Shown here one piece after another: positions 1-9,018 of a stretch of 64,000 bases of DNA; within the stretch, counting starts at the first letter, position 1, and each line of letters opens with the position of its first letter. Below the pieces are notes generated by a model. That model ran no database searches. It had not been told where the DNA came from and worked only from the letters and a program-made list of their open reading frames with translations. The position numbers were made by a program, and so were the translations under genes. Origin of the DNA: Odontesthes bonariensis. Lineage: Eukaryota; Chordata; Actinopteri; Atheriniformes; Atherinopsidae. The stretch covers positions 37,627,663-37,691,662 of the forward strand of contig NC_134510.1 in NCBI RefSeq assembly GCF_027942865.1. The letters run 5' to 3'.

Positions 1-199
1 GATTCATCATCACGCTGACTATGAAAGAGAGGACACCAGTCTCCAGTCAGTCCTCATCCTTATGGTTTTACTAGAGAAGTATTATGTTCAAATCTACACC
101 CACTCTTAAGTTTTCCGGCCAACTTTAGGACAAATGTCATTCAGAATTCAGAATTCATACATAAACTCACATGACTGGTACAAAATTTGATATATTATC
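1..199. other. Left-edge sequence without a recognised feature
   Basis: I see no coding exon, inverted repeat or known repeat end here. Gene D, transcribed leftwards, must continue through this stretch, so it is probably intron of that gene. Confidence 0.3.
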
Positions 200-1792
200 T
201 AGGGCTGGGCGAGTTAACTCGTTATTATCGCGTTAACTTGTTAATTATTTAAGGCCGAAAAATATTTTATCGCGCATTAACGCAGATTTTATTATTGTAA
301 AAGTCTGTTGCTGTCTGCTGCGGAACCGGAAAAGAAAGACCGTTACAGGTGCTCCTCGGTCTTTGTTGTTTAGCGCACGGAGCTAACCGGCGCTACTTCC
401 TGTTTTACTTGTTTCAACATAAAAGTACGTATTTCAAAATAAATTTGAAAAAAAACTCCTGCATTTACTAGCCTGGCTGACGCGTCCACATCTGGATGAG
501 ATGGTGGTCTGGGAACTAGGTGTGCATTTTCTCGTATTTGAGGCGTGGTTTACGAATGCCTAGAGCCGTTTATTGGGCGCTACGAATGTCTATCAAATGA
601 CGTCAGGTTCTTCCCATGCTGCTTTGCGCGCGATTCATAGCCAATTGTATCACTTATACCAGATGACGACAGAAATTCGACGAGGAAGAAGAAAAAAAGT
701 AAAATAAAAGTAAACTTGCGCTCTAAGCTACTTAAATTGACAACAAAGTAGGCCTATATGCTATATTCTACATGAATTTTTATGTTGTAGAGTTGTGAAT
801 TTATTTTAATAATGGAGAAATTGAGCAGCCTTGCTTTGTTGTCTACAGTAGCAGATCAACCCTCATCTTACTTTGAAGCTCCCAGAAGTGACGTCGACGC
901 AGCTTTAGCAGCAGAAAAGCTATCAGGCTTGTGTTGATAATAATAAACTCCTGGACTATGTACAAACTTCCAAATGCATCGTTTTGTGAGTACAGACCAT
1001 ATTTGTACTACTGTAGAAGTTTGGTGTCATGGCATGTGATTTTAGTGTGGTAATTTTGGAGATACTGCCAGGGTCCGTTAGCGCTTGTACTAAGCTATTC
1101 GGGATAACTCAGTAACTCAGCTGATGTTCAGCCAAGATCGGAAAAACTGCGGGTGGGCTACTTGGCTGGATGTCACGGTTTAAATGACCCTAGGGTGAAT
1201 CTACTCCGAAACACTTTGTAAGGCTGCATCGAACGCTAACATTGTGTCCGCTGTCATGTTGGATTAACACTCTACAAGCTTCGGTGTAGCGCATAGACGT
1301 CGTCATCGTCTTGCTGCCCCCCCCCCCGTTCTGTGATTGGTTCCCAAACTCTGGCAAAAATAAGGGCGGTGGTTTCCAGGCTGACTTTGCAGTGAGAATG
1401 AAATCGAGCGCAGAGCAGCATGGGAATTCCCAGGCTATGCATTTACAGCCAAGTTGAATTGTCTTCTCAGCGTAGTAGTTCCAGTCTAAAATATCACTTA
1501 AAGGCAAAACACACAACTGATAGCAGCAAGTCATTCAAGGAAACAGACAGTGGAGCGAGGCTTCTACATAAAAACTACAGAAAGATGCTGATGTTAAAAG
1601 TGTGTTTGCACAACTAATGTTATGGCACTTTCATTCATATGGCAGCACATTTAAAATAAAGCTAAATGCTAAAAGCTATACACTACTTTTGGATTCATTT
1701 TTGGATTTTGCGTACAAATGTGATTAATCGTGATTAATCAGGGAAATCATGTGATTAATTAGATTAAACATTTTAATTGTTGCCCAGCCCTA
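200..1792 (+). mobile_element. Non-autonomous hAT element (copy 1) with BED-finger remnant
   Basis: The element begins TAGGGCTGGGCGAG and ends TTGCCCAGCCCTA, imperfect inverted termini. It is flanked by a perfect 8-bp direct repeat, ATATTATC, at 192-199 and 1793-1800; an 8-bp duplication is the hAT hallmark. Near its right end (about 1447-1617) it keeps the second half of a BED-type zinc finger reading frame, with the H-x4-H part (YHLKAKH). The CxxC half is missing. It is closely related to the copies at 8258, 20567 and 53930. A second element is nested at 469-1437. It is a non-coding relic that could only move with a transposase supplied elsewhere. Confidence 0.82.
469..1437. mobile_element. 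Unclassified DNA transposon nested in hAT copy 1
   Basis: Compared with hAT copy 2, copy 1 is interrupted here. The insert starts TAGCCTGG and ends CCAGGCTA, an exact 8-bp terminal inverted repeat, and is flanked by TGCATTTAC on both sides (460-468 and 1438-1446). Copy 2 has one uninterrupted TGCATTTAC at the same place, so the empty site is known. An 8- or 9-bp target duplication suggests a hAT-like mechanism. There is no credible coding region inside. Confidence 0.75.
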
Positions 1793-1800
1793 ATATTATC

Positions 1801-2429
1801 TCAGATTTTCCCAGAGAGTGAAGTGGATGTTCGCCACAGTTGTTTTTTCCTCATTGAAGTTTGCTTCCTGTCTTCTAATCAGTTAAAATCACTGGCGATT
1901 TAGGCTATACTGCCACCAACACGATGCAGGTTCATTCACGCGCTTCCAAACCCTCAGTGAAAACGTGTCTAATTGACATTTCTTTCTTGCAGCTTGTCAA
2001 AAGATTGCTGCAATTTGCTTCACTGGTGAACGGAGACTAATGGCTATTTCATGCTTACGAACAGCGTAGTTTTGTCAGCTGGGCGAAAACAGCTTCATTT
2101 TAGTCTGTGACTACCTGCACTGACAGCTTAGAGGCGCATCTACTTTAACCACCTATTCCTCTTTCATACATTACTTTAAAAAAGGACTGCGACAAAAAAG
2201 TGCATCAGCCCTGCCTTAAATGGGACTTCTGCTTTTTGGTCTGACAGCCTTAAAGAGCCTAAAGCTGTGATCTCTCACTGAGATAAAAAAAAAGGATGCA
2301 CTTCATTACACGCAGGTGACACGTACGAGCGTCTAACCATCTATAAATGCCACAGCTGGACACTCAAAGGCTGGTCACCCATGATTAACTCCTGCGGTAC
2401 AAAACAACGAGTCTCTCTGTTTGAATCTC
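1801..2429. other. Intergenic or intronic DNA, nothing recognised
   Basis: No exon, repeat terminus or credible ORF was found. Given gene D's direction this should be intron or 3' part of gene D. Confidence 0.3.
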
Positions 2430-3022
2430 TTAACCCTTTGTGCGGTCTTAACATTGTGTTTACTCCCCTTGTCCTGTGGGTAAAAAATGAGCCGCCCTAC
2501 CAAAGCCCCAAAATAAAGCAACTTAATTGAATTTTTAATCCAAAATCTATTTTGGTTCATTTGTTACACAATACAAAAAGACGATCACCAGTTTTCAGGT
2601 TTACACTTTTTTTTTTTTTTTTTTTTACCACAAACCAACTGTCAGTTGGACCAACAGTTTTCTTGTTTTCTCAGTTTTCTTTTACATAATAAAGGTTTAT
2701 TATTGCTATTATATAAATCAGAAGTAATTACTTCTGAATTAATTATATTGAAAGAGAAAAAAACAGTGAACTTGTTTCTGGTATTTAAATGTTTTTATAA
2801 TTCACGGGTCAAAAATGACCCATAAGACAATCTTTGTACCCTAGTGGTGTACAGCCCACATGGAAACATAAACAAAAATAAAGTATGACTTTTTCTAATG
2901 ATGGGGTCCTTTTAGGAAAAGTCATAACATTTCAAGTTGGAAAAAGATAGTTTACGGTATTTTTTCTACAGCTAAACATGGTAGTGGCTCACTTTTGACC
3001 CGCAGGACAACAGGAGGGTTCA
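2430..3022. mobile_element. TTAA-flanked MITE (piggyBac-like)
   Basis: The left end reads TTAACCCT and the right end, reversed, reads AACCCTCCTGTTGTCCTG. Just inside both ends lie GGGT-type blocks, including the palindrome GGGTCAAAAATGACCC at about 2806. AACCCT termini with TTAA on the left and a mutated TTCA on the right fit the short non-coding TTAA-inserting family common in fish. It lies downstream of gene D's transmembrane exon, probably in its intron. Confidence 0.5.
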
Positions 3023-3108
3023 TCAAAAGCCTCCTGAACAGACTGTAAACGTGAGGTAAACTGCATTTATTGCTCAGTACACTTTGAAGTGTTAAAAAAG
3101 AAACTCAC

Positions 3109-3814
3109 TGTAGATGATGATGACGATGCACAAGACCAACAGGGCGGAAAGTATCCCCAAACACGCTAGCAGCAGCCGAGCGGGAGAGCGCGTCGCCGCT
3201 TCATCCTCTGTTTGAGATGAGTCATTATCAACATTACTGGGATGACTTAATAATGAATTACGCTGGATTTAAGGTCATTTTTCCTCTGGGAATCAATGTG
3301 AGCACCATAATCTGACACGTTACTATCATCCCTAGTTTTAATCCTGCAGGGCATATATTCACATGATCAACCCACCCTGACCCAAGGCTTAGTTTAAGAG
3401 GTGAAATCCTCAGCTGTCTGTATAAAAAAATCATTTTAAATGTTTAGATTTGGACACATATTGTGGTAAACCCCTCCTTTGCATCTGTTTTAGCTTGATT
3501 ATACTGGTTTGCCTCAGTTCTGCAACAGTTTGTTCTGCCGTTGCTGCCTTAGACACGAGTTTAAAATACGTACATATTCGCAGTATTTTGTAACCTACTT
3601 GATCCAGCAGTCGCAGGCTCTTTACGTTTCACTTCAGAATAAATGGTCTGTTCTTCTTTGTTCTCTGCGTGAACAAAAACAACATGAAACACTGATAAGA
3701 CTTCTCAGGACAGAAACTGGTAGCAGATGTTATGCAGATGTTATGCAGTCGCTCACCTTTTGGAGTTCGATTGTTTTTGAAAACAACGTCGGAATAGTTG
3801 ACATCGTCCTCCAT
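3109..3814 (-). CDS. Killer-cell-lectin-like receptor, gene D (5' part only)
   Basis: Two exons are visible, read leftwards. Exon 1 (3814-3757) encodes 19 residues starting MEDDVNYSDVVF and ends in phase 1 at a GTGAGC donor. VNYSDV fits the ITIM pattern (V-x-Y-x-x-V). Exon 2 (3207-3109) has a CAG acceptor and a GTGAGT donor, both phase 1. It encodes a short acidic linker, then a leucine/isoleucine-rich membrane helix (about residues 31-52) closely matching the transmembrane exons of genes A and B. No charged residue interrupts the helix, which argues against an adaptor-coupled activating receptor. The stalk and lectin exons are not in the window, so the gene runs off the left edge. By family it would be a type II plasma-membrane receptor of lymphoid or myeloid cells; the inhibitory role is inferred from the ITIM only. 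Confidence 0.72.
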
Positions 3815-3854
3815 CCTTAAATATCAGCTGCCAGTGAATAAAGTGACTTCTCTG

Positions 3855-3880
3855 AAAAGGAACAGGTTCCTCTTCCCTTT
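3855..3880 (-). promoter_or_regulatory. Conserved ETS/PU.1-like box upstream of gene D
   Basis: On the minus strand this reads GGAAGAGGAACCTGTTCC, about 50 bases before the ATG. The core AGAGGAACCTGTT also occurs upstream of genes A and B. GAGGAA is the PU.1/ETS core, which suits leukocyte genes. Binding is inferred. Confidence 0.4.
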
Positions 3881-4199
3881 TGCACTTTATTGCAGAGATC
3901 TGTTGCATTGTGGTTATTTGCTTGCTGTCTGGTTCGCCTCTTCCTGGAAATATGTGTACTTCGGTAATAAATACCACACTATTGTGATAAAGGAAACTTG
4001 AGCCATTCAAGCATGAACTCAACCTTCAAAGCAGAACTCTAAGAAGTCTGAGACAGTGACTCTAACTATAACTTAGATCTTCTGTACACTCTGTAGTGCA
4101 ATATCTGATGTGCAAATTACAATGTCACCTCGACACTTTAACGACAATGTCACTTTCTTTTTTATTGTCACTTTAATTACTTTGTCATTTTAATATAAT

Positions 4200-4408
4200 C
4201 GACGCCTTATTTTATTTATTTGCTAAATATTCTATTCTTATTTTATTTTTATTTTTCATTATTTATTTTTTGTCACCCCCCTTCTGTGTTTTATTTTCTT
4301 TATGATTCCATTTCTTGTTCTTCTTTAATGGACCGCTCTTCGCCCTTCTAATTGCCCTTCGGGGATAAATAAAGTTTTTTCTGATTCTGATTCTGATTCT
4401 GATTCTGA
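4200..4408 (+). mobile_element. 3' end of a non-LTR retrotransposon
   Basis: An AT-rich 3' UTR-like stretch ends GGGGATAAATAAAGTTTTTT followed by about five tandem TTCTGA units (4379-4408). A polyadenylation-like signal followed by a short tandem repeat is the usual 3' end of fish LINEs. No coding part remains. Confidence 0.55.
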
Positions 4409-4708
4409 CATGTTTACCTCTGTTGGTTAACGCTCGTGTGAATTTTTCATCAGGTCATCAGCGTGGTTCCAAGACACCACGTTTGTTGTGAGATTGTGAC
4501 AAGCAGTTATGTAAAAGGGAAGACTGACTCATTAGATGATGTTAGGCTTTAGCTGTCCTCACATTTCTAAAACACTTTCAGTCAGCGGAGGAGCGGAGTG
4601 AAGAGAACAGGCTCAGCTGGCAAATGGTCTCGAAGCTTTTATTTACCCAAAAGAAACAGAGAAAAGTGGCACAATAAAATGGGGATTCGCAGAAGAAATT
4701 TAGGAGGC

Positions 4709-5266
4709 TTAAAGGTAGGGTAGGAGATCCTGGATTTTGAGTCCAGCGAAGCTGCATTTTGAAAATACACAGGTCAAAAGTCCCACCCCTTTTCTTCACT
4801 TTCCCCCTGAAGCCACGCCTCTAGAGTACATGAACGCGCACGAGCACGAAGGTGCACGAGCGCTGTTCTGACAGCAAGCATCGATCGTTGCCGTATTTAG
4901 TATTTAGTATATGCTAACTATACGTTTAATAATGCTAGGTGCTAGCCAAGCTGGCTCTAGTTTAGCTTCCTGCCAAGCTTCTGGACGCGTAATTCGTTCA
5001 CGGAGCAGGGTACGCGCACAGGGGGAAGGAGGGGGAGGGAGGAGCAGATTGCAGTTTGATAGATGCATCAGAATCCAATCATCGTTAACGGTCCGTTCAG
5101 TATGATTGGATAGTGTTTTTCCTAGATTGTACATTCAAGAGGCCACTAAAACTTTTCATTTTTGTGTCAAAACTTTTAATTAATTGGTTGAGATGGGGGT
5201 GTTAAGAGTATTTCAAGCAATATGTAAAAAAATGCTCCAGAAAAAGAACCCCTACCCCACCTTTAA
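4709..5266. mobile_element. TTAA-flanked MITE, about 550 bp
   Basis: The ends are TTAAAGGTAGGGTAGG (4709) and CCTACCCCACCTTTAA (5251-5266), near-perfect inverted repeats bounded by TTAA on both sides, as for piggyBac- or Kolobok-type insertion. The inside is non-coding. Confidence 0.65.
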
Positions 5267-5267
5267 G

Positions 5268-5720
5268 ACTCCAAAAATGATTAACAAAGAACGGGGAGTA
5301 AATATACTGAGAGCGTCGTGACAAAATGAAGGTGAAGCAATCAGTAAATTCAAACCTGTTGTGAAACAAGAGTGGAGGTAAAAGTCAACAGAATACACAA
5401 GAAGGAAAGAAAAACAGGGATTGTGATACTTATACATGTGTACAGAGGAGTTCATGGAGGACTGATGCCATGGTGACAACAAGCTAGCATTAGCTCCAAT
5501 ATAACCACTTTTTATGCCCAAACGATAGTAGTGACCCGTTGTATTTTTTATCATTAAAATTAAGATAGTAAATACACAAAGCCCACAGTTAAAGGAGAAT
5601 AGGATAAAAGTAATATGAAATAAACCTGCATAGTTTGCCATTGAAAATATCTTAATTAGTTGAGTCAAAATGTGTTTTCCAAATCAAATGTAAGGTTATA
5701 ATTACATGATTTTAAAAATA
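5268..5720. other. Intergenic DNA, nothing recognised
   Basis: Several short antisense ORFs occur but none has a recognisable motif or splice context. Confidence 0.3.
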
Positions 5721-5729
5721 GGTTGTGAT

Positions 5730-7624
5730 TTAAAGTGGGCCGGTCTGAGGCGTGAAACTCCAGGGCTGAAAATGAGTCCCACTCCAGCCCTGCAGGTGTG
5801 GAGGAATCTCGGCCCACTCTTCTCTCCAGCGCTGCTTCGGCTCATTGAGGTTTGCAGCTCTGGTTTCTGCAGCTCTCTGAAGGTCCCACCACAGCATCTC
5901 AGTCAGGCTGAGGTCTGGACTCTGACTGGACCGTTGAACACCTTGATTCTTCTCTTCTTCACACATTCTGTTGTAGATCTGCTGCTGTGTTTGGGATCTT
6001 TGTCCTGTTGATGAGCCAGTTTCAGCCGAGCTTCAGCTGTCTGACAGACAGCCTCACATCTGACTCTAGAACACTTTGGGATCCAGAGGAGTTCCTGGTG
6101 GACTCAATGGCTGCAAGGTGCCCAGGTCCTGTGGCTGCAGAACGAGCCCAGATCATCAGCCCTCCACCATCGTGCTTGACAGCTGGTGTGAGGTGTTTGT
6201 GCTGATATGCTGTGTTTGGTTTCCTCCAAACGTGCTGCTGTGCATTCTGAGCAAACATCTCCACTTTGGTCTGGTCTGTCCAGAGGACATTGTTCCAGAA
6301 GTCTTGTGGTTTGTTCAGATGCAGCTTTGCAAACCTAAGCTGTGCTGCCATGTTCTTTTAAGAGAGAAGAGGCTTTCTCCTGCAGCCCTTCCACACAAGC
6401 CATACCTGTTCAGCCTGTTTCTAACTGTGCTGTCATGACCTTTAACCTTTAACATGCTAACTGAGGCCCGCAGAGTCTGAGATGTAGCTCTTGGGTTTCT
6501 GACCTTGGGGTGACCTTTAACCTTTAACATGCTAACTGAGGCCCGCAGAGTCTGAGATGTAGCTCTTGGGTTTCTGACCTTGGGGTGACCTTTAACCTTT
6601 AACATGCTAACTGAGGCCTGCAGAGTCTGAGATGTAGCTCTTGGGTTTCTGACCTTGGGGTGACCTTTAACCTTTAACATGCTAACTGAGGCCCGCAGAG
6701 TCTGAGATGTAGCTCTTGGGTTTCTGACCTTGGGGTGACCTTTAACCTTTAACATGCTAACTGAGGCCCGCAGAGTCTGAGACGAAGCTCTTGGGTTTCT
6801 GACCTTGGGGTGACCTTTAACCTTTAACATGCTAACTGAGGCCTGCAGAGTCTGAGATGAAGCTCTTGGGTTTCTGACCTTGGGGTGACCTTTAACCTTT
6901 AACATGCTAACTGAGGCCTGCAGAGTCTGAGATGTAGCTCTTGGGTTTCTGACCTTGGGGTGACCTTTAACCTTTAACATGCTAACTGAGGCCTGCAGAG
7001 TCTGAGATGAAGCTCTTGGGTTTCTGACCTTGGGGTGACCTTTAACCTTTAACATGCTAACTGAGGCCTGCAGAGTCTGAGATGAAGCTCTTGGGTTTCT
7101 GACCTTGGGGTGACCTTTAACCTTTAACACGCTAACTGAGGCCTGCAGAGTCTGAGATGTAGCTCTTGGGTTTCTGACCTTGGGGTGACCTTTAACCTTT
7201 AACATGCTAACTGAGGCCCGCAGAGTCTGAGATGTAGCTCTTGGGTTTCTGACCTTGGGGTGACCTTTAACCTTTAACATGCTAACTGAGGCCCGCAGAG
7301 TCTGAGATGTAGCTCTTGGGTTTCTGACCTTGGGGTGACCTTTAACCTTTAACAAGCTAACTGAGGCCCGCAGAGTCTGAGATGTAGCTCTTGGGTTTCT
7401 GACCTTGGGGTGACCTTGCTGGGACGTCCACTCCTGGGCAGATTGACAGCTGTCCTGAATGTTTTCCACCTGTGAATAATCTTTCTCTCTGTAGAATGAT
7501 GGACTCCAGATAGTTTGGAAACGGCCTTATAACCCTTCCCAGGTTGATGGGCAGCAACAGCTGCTTCTTTAAGATCACTGCTGATGTCTTTCCTCCTTGG
7601 CACCTGGATGCTGCAGAGCAGCAA
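5730..7624 (-). pseudogene. Decayed Tc1-like transposase with an internal repeat expansion
   Basis: Read leftwards from 7624, it starts with a Tc1-type paired-like N-terminus: the helix-turn-helix region (YKAVSKLSGVHHST) followed by GRPSKVTPRS, the usual GRPRK-type hinge. The second DNA-binding half (TVRNRLN) appears only after thirteen in-frame copies of a 25-residue repeat (6439-7413). The catalytic part follows at 6351-6022 in another frame, with VLWTDQTKVE (the expected WTDETK block, second D) and KHDGGGLMIW. The C-terminal third lies at 5966-5730 in yet another frame, with a recognisable PDLSLTEMLWWDL stretch (the expected PDLNPIE region). At least two frameshifts and the repeat array mean it is not functional. 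I could not place clear terminal inverted repeats. Confidence 0.8.
6439..7413. repeat. 75-bp minisatellite, 13 copies, inside the Tc1 fossil
   Basis: A 75-bp unit is repeated 13 times with few differences; examples start at 6511 and 6586 (TGACCTTTAACCTTTAAC). Because 75 is a multiple of three, the minus-strand frame stays open, giving a 384-codon ORF of 25-residue repeats (KGHPKVRNPRATSQTL...). The unit derives from the linker between the two DNA-binding subdomains of the transposase. The long ORF is a by-product. Confidence 0.92.
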
Positions 7625-7629
7625 ACTGA

Positions 7630-8257
7630 TCAGTTAATCAGTGCATTGATCAGCAGCACCTGGCTGCTACTTACCCTCTTAATTCCTGTGGAATAACTCA
7701 TATATATATGAGTCAATATGTAAGCTCGTGCAACAGTGCTATACTTAGTTGGACCAGTTTATTATAGAAAAATACAAAATCTCAAACATCCTTTAAAAAG
7801 TTTAGATTTAGTCTTTATTCTCCCCAGTCTTTGTGTTTTATTCTGAGGAAATGTTGTAAGATAATACATCCAAGGAGTATGAATACAGTCCCAAAACAAA
7901 TATACAACGGGTGCAGGAGAAAGATAAATTAGTCATACCAGCTGACTCATGTTAAAAAAAATCATTATCCCAAAAAAATGTTCAGGCTCTGAAGTTAAAT
8001 TTGCAAAGAGAAATGTTGCAAAAGCTGCTCGGCGTTAATGGACAATAATGCACATCTGCTACATAACAGCGGTCAGACAACAGAGTGTGTTCAGTCAGAG
8101 GTTTCTGCAGCTCCGCTGTAACAGAGAACTGTGCAGGAGTTCACTCCTATTCACAGTTTGTGTGTGACTCACATTACATCCACATAACAAACTGTAATAT
8201 ATCATAAAAAGAAAATATTGGGGGAAAAAAATCAGGAAAACAATCGTTTTTTTTTTT
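7630..8257. other. Intergenic DNA, nothing recognised apart from a duplicated flank
   Basis: No coding signal. The last 60 bases (about 8198-8257) reappear, imperfectly, just after hAT copy 2 (8907-8970), so the hAT element sits between two copies of a local direct repeat. Confidence 0.3.
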
Positions 8258-8906
8258 TAGGGCTGGGCGAGTTAACTCGTTATTATCGCGTTAACTTGTT
8301 AATTATTTAACGCCGATAAATATTTTATCGCGCATTAACGCAGGTTTTATTATTGTAAAAGTCTGTTGAATGCATCACATTCACACAGTTACAGCAAACA
8401 CCACGAAGCATGGAGTAATAAAATAAAGATAAACTAGCAACTAACATCACCGCTACAGGTGTGAAGCTCACAGAGCTAACCGGCGCTACTTCCTGTTTTA
8501 CTTGTTTCAACATAAAAGCACGTATTTCAAAATAAATTTTAAAAAAACTCCTGCATTTACAGCCAAGTTGAATTGTCTTCTCAGCGTAGTAGTTCCAGTC
8601 TAAAATATCACTTAAAGGCAAAACACACAACTGATAGCAGCAAGTCATTCAAGGAAACAGACAGTGGAGCGAGGCTTCTACATAAAAACTACAGAAAGAT
8701 GCTGATGTTAAAAGTGTGTTTGCACAACAAATGTTATGGCACTTTCATTCATATGGCAGCACATTTAAAATAAAGCTAAATGCTAAAGGCTATACACTAC
8801 TTTTGGATTCAGTTTTGGATTTTGCGTACAAATGCGATTAATCGCGATTAATCAGGGAAATCATGCGATTAATTAGATTTAAACTTTTAATCATTGCCCA
8901 GCCCTA
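8258..8906 (+). mobile_element. Non-autonomous hAT element (copy 2)
   Basis: It has the same TAGGGCTGGGCGAG and GCCCAGCCCTA termini as copy 1 but lacks copy 1's nested insert, so it serves as the empty-site reference. Its BED-finger remnant spans about 8573-8773. No clean 8-bp target duplication is seen, because the flanks are T-rich and locally duplicated. It lies just beyond the last exon of gene C. Confidence 0.8.
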
Positions 8907-9018
8907 ATATCAGAAAAAGCAAATATTGGGGACATTTTTTTTAAAAAATCAGGAAAACAATCTGTTTTTTTAGAGATAAAAAAAAAATAAAGAAATTGTA
9001 GGATTGCCTGCTCGTATA

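Noticed and set aside
1793..3108. Search for further gene D stalk or lectin exons on the minus strand
   Set aside because: No phase-1 exon with stalk or lectin motifs was found, so gene D is left partial.
6439..7413. Regular direct repeats resembling a CRISPR array (also 23530-24480)
   Set aside because: Units are contiguous with no unique spacers and the genome is eukaryotic.
6315..7469. 384-codon minus-strand ORF of 25-residue repeats
   Set aside because: It is the in-frame reading of a 75-bp minisatellite within a broken Tc1 transposase; not listed as a gene.
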